Source: an uncultured Bacteroidota bacterium (GTDB lineage Bacteria; Bacteroidota; Bacteroidia; Flavobacteriales; Flavobacteriaceae). From it: a DNA stretch of 48,008 nt. The DNA lies in NCBI GenBank assembly GCA_902574335.1, contig CACGNO010000001.1:1-48008 (forward strand). The letters run 5' to 3'. Shown one piece after another: positions 27,716 to 36,642 of this stretch (within the stretch, counting starts at the first letter, position 1; each line of letters opens with the position of its first letter). Both the position numbers and the translations under genes were made by a program. The notes beneath the pieces are model-generated. The model had not been told where the DNA came from. It was given only the letters and a program-made list of their open reading frames with translations, and searched no databases.

Positions 27716-28264
27716 ATGAAAAATATATTTTTGATTACATTTCTATTTATCTCCTTACATGTGAAAAGTCAAACCTTTGATATAATTAATCCTGAAAAAA
27801 ATATAGGAATGAGTAATTGGAATATTGTAAATGATGATGTTATGGGTGGAATCTCTAAATCGTATTTATCAATAAATGATGCAAACAACTTGATATTCAA
27901 TGGATATTTATCTTTGGAAAATAATGGAGGTTTTGCTTCATCAAGATTGAGCTTCAACAGAGAAACACTTACTGGAGTAAAAGCTTTTCGATTAAAAATT
28001 AAGGGAGACGGTAATACTTATAAATTAAGACTGAATCAATTTAACAGGCGGGCTTCTTATTCAAGTAATTTTAAATCCTCAAAAAATAAATGGACTGAAG
28101 TAGAAATTACATTAGATGATTTTGAGCCAACTTGGAGAGGATACGCCTATTCCAACTACCCAGAGGTTGATATAGAAAAAGTAAATTCATTAGGAATTCA
28201 AATTTCAGACAAACAAGAAGGCGAGTTTATATTAGAAATAAAATATATTAAAGCAATTTATTGA
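27716..28264 (+). CDS. CIA30 family protein
   Basis: WNIVNDDVMGGISKS, NGGFASSRLSF, FRLKIKGDGNTYKLRL. Confidence 0.85.
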   Translation: MKNIFLITFLFISLHVKSQTFDIINPEKNIGMSNWNIVNDDVMGGISKSYLSINDANNLIFNGYLSLENNGGFASSRLSFNRETLTGVKAFRLKIKGDGNTYKLRLNQFNRRASYSSNFKSSKNKWTEVEITLDDFEPTWRGYAYSNYPEVDIEKVNSLGIQISDKQEGEFILEIKYIKAIY

Positions 28265-28395
28265 TGAATAATTTTTGGGATAGAATTAAAAAAGCTGGAA
28301 TTGTTGCTTCAATTTTTGCCATTTTAATCTTCCTAATCAAAATCGCTTTAAAGAATGCTTATATAATGAGTATTATATATAGATGGTTTGAATAA
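28264..28395 (+). CDS. Small membrane protein (43 aa), not in ORF track
   Basis: ATG at 28264: MNNFWDRIKKAGIVASIFAILIFLIKIALKNAYIMSIIYRWFE*. Confidence 0.4.
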   Translation: MNNFWDRIKKAGIVASIFAILIFLIKIALKNAYIMSIIYRWFE

Positions 28396-28441
28396 TTTTA
28401 TAAACACCATAAAATATACATTTAAAAAGTAAATTTGATTT

Positions 28442-29071
28442 ATGATTAACTCATTATACAATTTCTTTAAGATTAAATTTTGTTACAGAACGTATTGGAA
28501 ACAATGGGTAGTTTTCTTAATCATATTATTCAGTTTTATTTTTTTAATATCATGTGATAATGAATCACAAGAAAACGAAGATTTACCACCAATAGTAATT
28601 CCAGAAACAGTTGAAGTTTACCTGCTTAATACTTTAAACGACTCAAGAGGTTTTTGTATTGATATGATGGGATATAAAACAGATGCAGATATTAATAAGT
28701 CTCTACAAGCACATTCTTGTTATTCATATCAAGGTGAAGTTTCAGTTGATCAAGGCTTTGATAAAGGCAAGATTAATAATGATGAATTTTATATTCGTCA
28801 TTTCAAAGTATGTATGGAAGCTGAAGATATTAAAGAAGGTTCCAGTCTAAAATTAAGTAGCTGTAATAAAAATGATAAACAGAAATTTGTACTACAGAGT
28901 GATGGAAAAATTCAACCTAAAAACAATTTAAACTTATGTTTAACAGTTTCAGAAAACTATAGAGCAGGAGGAGGTGGAAATCCAGTTCATTTGATTAGAA
29001 CATTAACTTTGGAGAGTTGTGATGATGCAATCTCTTCACGTCAAAAGTGGGGCTTTAGAAAAACAAATTAA
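28442..29071 (+). CDS. Lipoprotein with ricin B-like (beta-trefoil) domain
   Basis: IILFSFIFLISCDNE lipobox; repeated FCIDM..., VCMEAED..LKLSSCNKNDKQKFVLQSDGKIQPKNNLNLCLTVS...LESCDDAISSRQKWGF. Confidence 0.6.
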   Translation: MINSLYNFFKIKFCYRTYWKQWVVFLIILFSFIFLISCDNESQENEDLPPIVIPETVEVYLLNTLNDSRGFCIDMMGYKTDADINKSLQAHSCYSYQGEVSVDQGFDKGKINNDEFYIRHFKVCMEAEDIKEGSSLKLSSCNKNDKQKFVLQSDGKIQPKNNLNLCLTVSENYRAGGGGNPVHLIRTLTLESCDDAISSRQKWGFRKTN

Positions 29072-29081
29072 ATTTTAAATC

Positions 29082-29321
29082 ATGAGATTCTTAATATTAT
29101 TGGCTTTTATTGCTTTTGCATCATGCAATGAAACACAAGATGATGTCATAGGAGACTGTTTTGTTGCACCAGATCCAGAAAGAGTTTGTACAGAGGAAGC
29201 TGAACCGGTTTGCGCGTGCAATGATTTGGTTTATTCAAATTCATGTTATGCAGAAAAGGCAGGGAATTTAAAATGGAAATCTACCAATAAGAATCCTGGA
29301 GAAAATTGTGACTATGAATAA
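29082..29321 (+). CDS. Kazal-type protease inhibitor-like lipoprotein
   Basis: Lipobox AFASCNE; Kazal pattern EPVCACNDLVYSNSCYAEKAG...GENC. Confidence 0.75.
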   Translation: MRFLILLAFIAFASCNETQDDVIGDCFVAPDPERVCTEEAEPVCACNDLVYSNSCYAEKAGNLKWKSTNKNPGENCDYE

Positions 29322-29322
29322 A

Positions 29323-30864
29323 TTAATGAAAAACTATATGAATTAAGATTAGACTTAAAAACAATATGACTCCAATGCATGTGTTTTTTATTGAAGATGA
29401 ATGTAGAATAGAATTCAATGATATTATTTTATTTCTATTATAGAAAAATACAATAGTTAACCCCGAAATAATAACAATAAAAGCTCTTAAAAAGTAATTT
29501 ATTTCACTAAATAAAAATTGAATTAACAGATTTAGAGGAATTGTTATAATGAAAGCAATTAATATTGCTTTGATTTTTGGTTTTATTAAAAGTACTGCAC
29601 TAATAATTAATACTACTATTCCACAGTTAATATAATATCTTAAGTTATTTAAGGTATGTGTAAATGCTGATTCAGGACTGTCAAATTTTAAATACAAAAG
29701 AACCATTGACATTAAAAGTGCTGTACATAAACTAAATACAATTGCCATCCTACCTGAATTTATTTTTTCAAAGTCAGTAGCATTTTTGTTAAAATATTTA
29801 GAATAAATATCTATTGACCACATAGTTGCTAATGAATTAAAAGTTGAATCTATTGTACTCATTAATGATGCAAATAATCCACATAAAACAACTCCTTTAA
29901 GACCTATCGGAAGATATGTGTTTACGAGATAAGGGAACGCTAGATCAGGCTCGTTAAATGAATCTCCTAATATCCCATATAATGCAATCCCAGGAATAAC
30001 TATTATTATTGCCATTAAATATTTTAAAACACCTCCAACCATTAATCCTGATTGAGCATGAGATAAATTTTTTGCAGCAATAGCTCTTTGCATTACTGAT
30101 TGATTTGCACACCAATAATTAATATTTAAAAAAAATAAGCCAAGTAAATGAGTCCATGGAAGTACTGGATGATCATTAGATAGATGAAGGTGCATCTTTT
30201 CAGGTGTTTTTATATATAATTGCTCCCATCCACCAAGTGCATCAACTGAAAAGTAACAAACAATCGCACCACCAGTTAATAAAATTAAAAATTGAATAAT
30301 ATCGGTTTTTACAACAGCATTTAACCCACCTAAATATGTATAAATAGCAGAAAATAAACCTAAACTAAAAATTAAAACAGCAATTCTTACAATTCTATTA
30401 GAATGTATGAATGAAAGCTGTTCACTAAATACCATTTCTGCAGCATAGGCTCCCCAAAAAAGAGCAGCTCCTAATGTTATAGTAGCAAAAAGAGTAATAT
30501 TACTTATTGAATAAAAAAGAGCAATTTTTTTACCTAACTTTTTCTCAATAAAATCTGTTATAGTAAAAATTTTATCACGCAGATAAATTGGTACAAAAAT
30601 GAAGGTTGCTATTAACATACCCTGGACTGCATTAATTTCCAGATTAGCTTGAGCTAGTCCATATAAATATGCAGATCCCATCATACCTAGGAATTGATAA
30701 CCTTGAACGTTGGTTGCTATTGTTGATAAGGCAATAGAATACCATTTTAGACTTCTGTTTGAAAGAAAATATTCTTCTACACTACCCTTAGAATTAACCC
30801 TCCCACTTATAGCTATAGAAAAAATTATTATAAAGTAAGCAATGACAATTATGAAGTCAACCAT
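29323..30864 (-). CDS. Sodium:solute symporter (SSS family)
   Basis: EYFLSNRSLKWYSIALSTIATNVQGYQFLGMMGSAYLYG; ILLTGGAIVCYFSVDALGGWEQL; LCGLFASLMSTIDSTFNSLATMWSIDIY. Confidence 0.92.
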   Translation of the reverse strand: MVDFIIVIAYFIIIFSIAISGRVNSKGSVEEYFLSNRSLKWYSIALSTIATNVQGYQFLGMMGSAYLYGLAQANLEINAVQGMLIATFIFVPIYLRDKIFTITDFIEKKLGKKIALFYSISNITLFATITLGAALFWGAYAAEMVFSEQLSFIHSNRIVRIAVLIFSLGLFSAIYTYLGGLNAVVKTDIIQFLILLTGGAIVCYFSVDALGGWEQLYIKTPEKMHLHLSNDHPVLPWTHLLGLFFLNINYWCANQSVMQRAIAAKNLSHAQSGLMVGGVLKYLMAIIIVIPGIALYGILGDSFNEPDLAFPYLVNTYLPIGLKGVVLCGLFASLMSTIDSTFNSLATMWSIDIYSKYFNKNATDFEKINSGRMAIVFSLCTALLMSMVLLYLKFDSPESAFTHTLNNLRYYINCGIVVLIISAVLLIKPKIKAILIAFIITIPLNLLIQFLFSEINYFLRAFIVIISGLTIVFFYNRNKIISLNSILHSSSIKNTCIGVILFLSLILIHIVFH

Positions 30865-30906
30865 AGATTAAGACAAACAAAATTATTTAAGGTATTTGTT
30901 TGGCAA

Positions 30907-31989
30907 TTACTTTTTTATTTTATTACCCTTTTGTTTAGCTAATACTTGAAGATCAACTACTGTGTCTGATTCATCAACAATTTCTAACCCAAAAACTGTT
31001 TCGATTATATCCTCTAATGTTACTAATCCCATGATGTCACCTTTCTTATCAACAGCTAGCGATATGTGTTCTCTTTCTCTCAGGAGTCTGTCAAATAGGA
31101 TTGGAACTTTCGATTCATAATCGACCTTAACTATTTTTCTTTTAATATCACTAAGTTTAAGTGAACCCTTTTTTTGTATTATTTTTTCAAGAATAGTATC
31201 CTTTAATACATAATGATTAATACTGTTTTTATTTTTTAAAAAAATAGGTATCCTTGAAAATGGTAGGTTATTATTCTTATTGTAAAAATCACTAATTGTA
31301 GAGTTTTCATTTGCTATTTTCATTACAGAAAAGGGAGTCATTATTTCTTTGAGCTCAACATTTTCAAACTTCACAATATTTTGAATAAAGTCAGAATCTT
31401 TCTCTTTTATTATTCCTTCTTCTTCTGCAATCTCAGCAATAGTTGATATATCTTCTCTTTTAAAAATGGAAGCCTTATTTTCACTAAAACCAAGTCTTGT
31501 AAATATTTGTAAAACCCATAAAAGTCCGGAATATTTAAATAAAGGCAATATCGATGATAATACAATTGTGCTGAATGGAGCTAATTTGTGCCAATAATTT
31601 GCACCTATTGTTTTTGGGATTATCTCTGATAAAATTAAAACTAAAACAGTCATAACCGCAGAGACGATACCAACTAATAAATCTTCAGAAACTGAAAAAC
31701 CTAATAATGAATAATTGTTGTCAATATTTAAAGAAGCATAAGCTATTTTTGCTTGCACTCCTACCATTATAGCACCAACAGTATGGGCTATTGTGTTTAA
31801 AGTTAGAATTATAATTAAGGGTTCATCGATTGAATCTCTAAGTTTTTCTAGTTTATCGGCAAATTTTTTACCCTCCTTAATTTGTATTTTTATAAAGGTT
31901 GGATTGACACTTAGAAGGACAGCCTCTAAGATTGAACATAAAAAAGAAAGACAAATAGTTAAAAAGCCGTAAAGAATTAAAAGCCCCAA
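30907..31989 (-). CDS. CNNM/CorC-type hemolysin family protein (DUF21 + CBS pair)
   Basis: DUF21 region ILSEIIPKTIGANYW; VELKEIMTPFSVM; GDIMGLVTLEDIIETVFG. Confidence 0.92.
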   Translation of the reverse strand: MGLLILYGFLTICLSFLCSILEAVLLSVNPTFIKIQIKEGKKFADKLEKLRDSIDEPLIIILTLNTIAHTVGAIMVGVQAKIAYASLNIDNNYSLLGFSVSEDLLVGIVSAVMTVLVLILSEIIPKTIGANYWHKLAPFSTIVLSSILPLFKYSGLLWVLQIFTRLGFSENKASIFKREDISTIAEIAEEEGIIKEKDSDFIQNIVKFENVELKEIMTPFSVMKIANENSTISDFYNKNNNLPFSRIPIFLKNKNSINHYVLKDTILEKIIQKKGSLKLSDIKRKIVKVDYESKVPILFDRLLREREHISLAVDKKGDIMGLVTLEDIIETVFGLEIVDESDTVVDLQVLAKQKGNKIKK

Positions 31990-32118
31990 TAATAATTTTT
32001 ATTAGTTTAAAGTTAATAAATCAATATTAATAGTGGAAGTTTTAAAACCAAAATTCACAATTATTAAATTCTTATTTCACTTGTTATTAAATACTTACTA
32101 CAATATATTAGCAAATAT

Positions 32119-33567
32119 TTGATGAGAAATCTAATCATACTTTTTCTTCTACTACCTTTATTATCTATTAGTCAAGATGAAAAGCCTAATGAAAGAATTG
32201 TAGTAGATGATTTTATTCAGAAATATAACTCTCAAGATTATGAGGGAATCTTTTCTTTATTTTCAGACCAACTGAAAGAAGAACTTCCTTACGAAGAAAT
32301 ATCAAACTCTCTTAGATCTCTAACTGCTAATTTGGGACAAGTCACCAATTCAGATTTTTTAGAATTCAGAAAACCTGGAATGATAGAGGTTACAGTTCTC
32401 CCAGTTATTCGTATAGGCTTAAACAGAAATAATTTTAGTTCATATAAAATTAATTTTAATAAAAATGAGCTTAGACTAGACATTTCTATAGATAGAGAAG
32501 ATAAAATATATAATATTTCTCTTGATGAAATTGTTGATGAAACTCTGGAGGAAAAAGCCATTAATAATTTAACGGATGACAAAAACATAATCTCTGAAAA
32601 ACAGAAAGAATTAATTTTTGATGCATCAAAACACCTTCCAAATGAAGGTCAAATGTCCTTTGCATTCATCAGAAACGGAGAGGTTAGTTATTATGGCTTA
32701 AAGCGAACAAATGACTCAATCTCATCATTTGAAAATTTTAAAAATGTTTTTGAAATTGGATCAATTTCTAAAGTATTCACTTCAAATATTTTTGCAAGTT
32801 TTATCCTTCAGGATAAGGTTGGTCTTGATGATAATATAAATGATTATTTAGATTATGATATAAAAGACAACTCCTTGATTTCATTTAAAAGCTTAGCGAA
32901 TCACACATCTGGACTACCTAGATTACCAAATAATTTAAAGGCTAGTTATTCTCGTGAAAAGAGTAATGTATACAAGAAGGAGGATCTAGATATTTATATT
33001 AAAGACTCATTAGAAATTAACAGTAAAACAAAAGGTAAATTTGTCTATTCAAATTTGGCAGTTGGTCTTATGGGCTACGTATTAAGTAAGATTGAAAATG
33101 TTGGTTTTGATAAATTATACAAAACTTATATTTTTTCTAAATACAATATGGATAATACAACAATTGATTCTCGTAAGTCAAATGAACTGCTTATAAAGGG
33201 CTTAAGCAACACAGGTAATGAACTTGAAAATATGTATTTAGATGCTTTAGCACCTGCGGGATCAGTAATATCTAGTGTTGAAGACTTAGCTAAATATGGA
33301 CTTGCTCAATTTGATAATTCAAATAATGATTTAGAACTTATACGTCGTAAAACTTTTAAATTAAATAACAGAGTTAGTCTTGGGCTTGGCTGGTTTATCT
33401 TAAAAGCAAAAAAGAATATTTGGTTCAATCACGATGGGAATACAGGAGGATATTCATCATCTATGTTTATTGATGTTGAAAATAAAAACGGAGTAATTAT
33501 ACTTACAAATGTTGATACAGAGTATACTTCTAATCTTGGTTTAAGACTTATGAAGTCATTATATTAA
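32119..33567 (+). CDS. Serine hydrolase (beta-lactamase/DD-peptidase family) with N-terminal DUF3887-like domain
   Basis: Signal peptide; SxxK motif in EIGSISKVFTS; YSNLAVGLMGYVL; HDGNTGGYSSSM. Confidence 0.88.
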   Translation: MMRNLIILFLLLPLLSISQDEKPNERIVVDDFIQKYNSQDYEGIFSLFSDQLKEELPYEEISNSLRSLTANLGQVTNSDFLEFRKPGMIEVTVLPVIRIGLNRNNFSSYKINFNKNELRLDISIDREDKIYNISLDEIVDETLEEKAINNLTDDKNIISEKQKELIFDASKHLPNEGQMSFAFIRNGEVSYYGLKRTNDSISSFENFKNVFEIGSISKVFTSNIFASFILQDKVGLDDNINDYLDYDIKDNSLISFKSLANHTSGLPRLPNNLKASYSREKSNVYKKEDLDIYIKDSLEINSKTKGKFVYSNLAVGLMGYVLSKIENVGFDKLYKTYIFSKYNMDNTTIDSRKSNELLIKGLSNTGNELENMYLDALAPAGSVISSVEDLAKYGLAQFDNSNNDLELIRRKTFKLNNRVSLGLGWFILKAKKNIWFNHDGNTGGYSSSMFIDVENKNGVIILTNVDTEYTSNLGLRLMKSLY

Positions 33568-33578
33568 AAATTAGAAAA

Positions 33579-33911
33579 TTACAAACTACTATTTATAATT
33601 ATAGACGCTAAAACCAAATAAGTTAAAGCTGGCAGAATCTCTATCAAAGAGTCTTTGATTTTAAACCTAACAATAATAGCAAAAAACATCATTAATGCTA
33701 TACCAATTGATGAAGCCAGGAGGATTGATTGGTACTTAAAACCCAATATTAATCCTAATCCACCTATAAGTTGAAAAAATCCTATGATGCTTCGACTTTT
33801 CTCAAACCCCCATCTTTTATACTCCTTAGCCATCCGTCTGGATTGAAATGAGCTAACCCCATAAATAATAAATGAGATTGCAGTAAAGATTATTATAGCA
33901 TTTACTTCCAT
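33579..33911 (-). CDS. DoxX-like membrane protein
   Basis: Four TM; GFFQLIGGLGLILGF pattern. Confidence 0.6.
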   Translation of the reverse strand: MEVNAIIIFTAISFIIYGVSSFQSRRMAKEYKRWGFEKSRSIIGFFQLIGGLGLILGFKYQSILLASSIGIALMMFFAIIVRFKIKDSLIEILPALTYLVLASIIINSSL

Positions 33912-34172
33912 TTAAAAATTTGGTTGGTAGTTGCTCCTATCTCCATTTACTATTTTCAAGTTAACCATGATACCTTCATTATTTGAAAATACATGCTTGA
34001 TTTTAGCCTTAAGAAAATCAATTAACTTATCATAGTCGCCATAAATTTGAGTGCTTAAAGGATTTTCTAAAATCTTGAATTCAGAATTTCTAATCGATAA
34101 AATAAAGTCTTTAATAACATCTTTATAATTATCATTTAGCGGCATAAGAGTAATTTCAATCGAAATATTCAT
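33912..34172 (-). CDS. YkoF/MTH1187-like thiamine-binding domain protein
   Basis: MNISIEITLMPLNDNYKDVIKDFILSIRNS..ENPLSTQIYGDYDKLIDFLKA. Confidence 0.55.
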   Translation of the reverse strand: MNISIEITLMPLNDNYKDVIKDFILSIRNSEFKILENPLSTQIYGDYDKLIDFLKAKIKHVFSNNEGIMVNLKIVNGDRSNYQPNF

Positions 34173-34244
34173 TATAAATTATTTAGTTATTGTACAAAGT
34201 AAAATATTTAAATAATTAATTTTAGTATAAATAAATTATTAATC

Positions 34245-34730
34245 ATGAAAAATATATATATAATAACACTAATGTTAATTTTTGTTTCATGCGAAACGAC
34301 AGTAAAGCCAGAAAATCAAACTGGATACATACAGGGAGATGATACAAAGTCCTCTAGAATTGATGCTTTTAATGATGCATATCTTGCGAATGATATGACT
34401 GGTCAAGATGCCCTTTTTACTGATGGCGCAGTTGCCCAAGTTAATAGTCAAGAAATGACACCCTCCGAAATGATTGAGGCTTTTATGGGTGGGAGAGAAT
34501 ATTATAATGACATTAAAAATCTGGACAGAGCAACTGCAACTTTTAATTTTGATGAAGGTTCTATTTACACATGTACATGGTTCGATTGGCAAGGTACAAG
34601 TAAATCAACAGGTGCAGTAGTTGGCAATCCAGTACACGCTTGGTTTAAGTGGGATGGGGATAAAGTTTCGGAAGTTACATACATATTCGACTCAGCTGAG
34701 TATGTTGCTAACATGTCTCAAATGGAATAA
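34245..34730 (+). CDS. NTF2/SnoaL-like lipoprotein
   Basis: Lipobox IFVSCETT; AFNDAYLANDMTGQDALFTDGAVAQVN...VHAWFKWDGDKVSEVTYIFDSA. Confidence 0.55.
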   Translation: MKNIYIITLMLIFVSCETTVKPENQTGYIQGDDTKSSRIDAFNDAYLANDMTGQDALFTDGAVAQVNSQEMTPSEMIEAFMGGREYYNDIKNLDRATATFNFDEGSIYTCTWFDWQGTSKSTGAVVGNPVHAWFKWDGDKVSEVTYIFDSAEYVANMSQME

Positions 34731-34826
34731 ATTAGTATTAATTTTTTCAGATTTATATTAATTGTTCAATTTTCATAATGAATGGCATCAAGTTTGTTTT
34801 AGTATGAATTCAAACAAAATATAAAT

Positions 34827-35327
34827 ATGAAAAAATTAATTTTAAGTATGACGGCATTATTTTTAACGCTGTCTGTTTCGTCTCAAACTATAGTAGATTC
34901 TGCTGCGTCAAATAAAGATTTCTCAACTCTTGTGACTGCTTTAAAAGCAGCTGACTTGGTTGGAGCTTTAAGTGGTGAAGGGCCTTTTACAGTGTTTGCT
35001 CCAAACAATGATGCATTTGGAAAGATTGATTCTGAAACTTTAGGAAGCTTATTAAAGCCAGAGAATGTTAAAGCACTGTCAAATATTTTAACTTACCATG
35101 TTGTTTCTGGAAAGTTAATGGCAAGCGATGTTACAAAAGCTTTAAAAAAAGGATATGGAAGAACAAAACTAACTGCATTAAATGGTCAAACATTTGTAGC
35201 TAGATCAAAAGATGGAAAAATATTCTTGAAAGATCAAAACGGAAATATGAGTCAAATTATAGCAACAGATGTTGTTGGTTCAAACGGTGTAATTCATGTA
35301 ATTGATAGCGTGATAATGCCAGAATAA
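34827..35327 (+). CDS. Fasciclin domain protein, secreted
   Basis: FSTLVTALKAADLVGALSGEGPFTVFAPNNDAFGKI...NILTYHVVSGK...VVGSNGVIHVIDSVIMP. Confidence 0.95.
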   Translation: MKKLILSMTALFLTLSVSSQTIVDSAASNKDFSTLVTALKAADLVGALSGEGPFTVFAPNNDAFGKIDSETLGSLLKPENVKALSNILTYHVVSGKLMASDVTKALKKGYGRTKLTALNGQTFVARSKDGKIFLKDQNGNMSQIIATDVVGSNGVIHVIDSVIMPE

Positions 35328-35348
35328 TTTTTATTATTTCTTAATCAT

Positions 35349-35384
35349 AAAACCCTCTATTCTAATAAATATGAGGGTTTTTTT
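35349..35384 (+). terminator. Rho-independent terminator-like hairpin
   Basis: AAAACCCTC / GAGGGTTTT 9-bp stem with 15-nt loop followed by a T-run, 22 nt after fasciclin stop; the A-rich 5' arm may make it bidirectional. Confidence 0.75.
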
Positions 35385-35391
35385 GTGTTTT

Positions 35392-35823
35392 TTATTTCCT
35401 ATAGCTACTTTCCATTATCACAGCAGTATGCAATAATGTTGCAGCAATTTCTCCATCAGAATTAAATAGCTCCCCCTTAATTGTTGCAATTTTTTTTCCT
35501 TTTTTAATTAATTGGGCAGTAGCAATTACCTCTCCCTCAAACAAAGGTCTGTGGTGAACACTGTGTAGATTAGTAGAATTGGGATAAATGGTGCCTTTAG
35601 ATTCGTAAATTAGTAATAGACTGGTAACATCATCTAGCATCGAATTCATTTGTCCACCTTGAACAGTTCCATTTGGGTTTATAGTCTCGCTAGGAAACAT
35701 TCCTTTTAATTTTAAAAAGCCAGCTTTATATTCAAGAATTTCAAACTTAAATATTTTACCTGTCCCACCATTAGTTTTATGGTAATCTAAATATTTTTGA
35801 AATTCTTCCTTCATTTTTTTCAT
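35392..35823 (-). CDS. PaaI-type (hotdog) thioesterase family protein
   Basis: PNGTVQGGQMNSMLDDVTSLL, VHHRPLFEGEVIATAQLIKKGKKIATIKGELFNSDG; ATG 35823 preferred. Confidence 0.8.
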   Translation of the reverse strand: MKKMKEEFQKYLDYHKTNGGTGKIFKFEILEYKAGFLKLKGMFPSETINPNGTVQGGQMNSMLDDVTSLLLIYESKGTIYPNSTNLHSVHHRPLFEGEVIATAQLIKKGKKIATIKGELFNSDGEIAATLLHTAVIMESSYRK

Positions 35824-36259
35824 ATTTAATTTTTTCAATTCCAAATTCTGCAATCCAAACTTTACATTTTTTAAAACCTAAAGATTCGTACAATTTTTTG
35901 GCTGGAATATTACTATTTCCAGTTTCAACAGTATAAGTTGTTGATGGGTATGAATCAAAAACTTTATTTATAAGTTTTGTTGCAATTCCTTTTCTAAAAT
36001 GATTGGGGTCAACAACTAGACTTTGAAGATGAACTGAATTCAATTTTTGAGCTATTTCAATTACCCCTAATAATTCTTTTTTTTCGTATAAACCTTGAAA
36101 ATCATTTTCTGATTTCATAAAATCAGAAGCCAATCTATTTAGTGGGGGAAAATCTACTGCACCTAATAATTCTTTTTCTACAATATATGATTCTTGCCAA
36201 ATTTCATATAATTTTTTTGCAGTCTCAATTTCTTTATTTTCTATGCGTTTGAATAACAA
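35777..36259 (-). CDS. GNAT family N-acetyltransferase
   Basis: VHLQSLVVDPNHFRKGIATKLINKVFD...VETGNSNIPAKKLYESLGFKK. Confidence 0.88.
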   Translation of the reverse strand: MLFKRIENKEIETAKKLYEIWQESYIVEKELLGAVDFPPLNRLASDFMKSENDFQGLYEKKELLGVIEIAQKLNSVHLQSLVVDPNHFRKGIATKLINKVFDSYPSTTYTVETGNSNIPAKKLYESLGFKKCKVWIAEFGIEKIKYEKNEGRISKIFRLP

Positions 36260-36281
36260 TTTTTTTAAAAATTAAAAAGAC

Positions 36282-36413
36282 TTATCCACCTCTTCCAACT
36301 TTTCTAACTCCACCAGACTTAGCTTTATTACTTTTATTGTTAAACTTTTGCTTTCCCCTTTTTTTGTTTAATGAGGGCTTTTCTGTTCTATTTCCAAAAA
36401 ATTTACTTGACAT
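36282..36413 (-). CDS. Small basic Gly/Lys-rich protein (43 aa), not in ORF track
   Basis: ATG at 36413: MSSKFFGNRTEKPSLNKKRGKQKFNNKSNKAKSGGVRKVGRGG*. Confidence 0.55.
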   Translation of the reverse strand: MSSKFFGNRTEKPSLNKKRGKQKFNNKSNKAKSGGVRKVGRGG

Positions 36414-36482
36414 ATCTTCTAATATTTAATAAAAGTAATAAAATAGAAATAAGATGATTAGTTAAACAAGAAATATTCTAAT

Positions 36483-36626
36483 CTATATGGTTCTAAACCT
36501 TCTGGAGTTTGACCATGTAACTCTACTAGAGTTACCCATGAATAATTTTCTTTTTGTTCTATCATTAAATTCATTTCTAGCTGAATTTAATTGGTTGTTT
36601 CCGTTATTTTGAGTGTTAATATTCAT
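36483..36626 (-). CDS. Small basic hypothetical protein (47 aa), not in ORF track
   Basis: ATG at 36626: MNINTQNNGNNQLNSARNEFNDRTKRKLFMGNSSRVTWSNSRRFRTI*; preceded by a promoter-like element. Confidence 0.4.
   Translation of the reverse strand: MNINTQNNGNNQLNSARNEFNDRTKRKLFMGNSSRVTWSNSRRFRTI
36517..36535. repeat. 19-bp palindrome GTAACTCTA-C-TAGAGTTAC
   Basis: Perfect 9-bp arms with 1-nt centre. Confidence 0.8.
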
Positions 36627-36642
36627 AGTTAAAATTTTGGTG

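Noticed and set aside
32289-32588. 99-aa minus ORF inside the 32119 serine hydrolase
   Set aside because: Antisense shadow, low-complexity Ser/Leu composition
34287-34592. 101-aa minus ORF opposite the NTF2-like lipoprotein
   Set aside because: Plus-strand ORF has a lipobox and domain-like sequence; minus ORF does not
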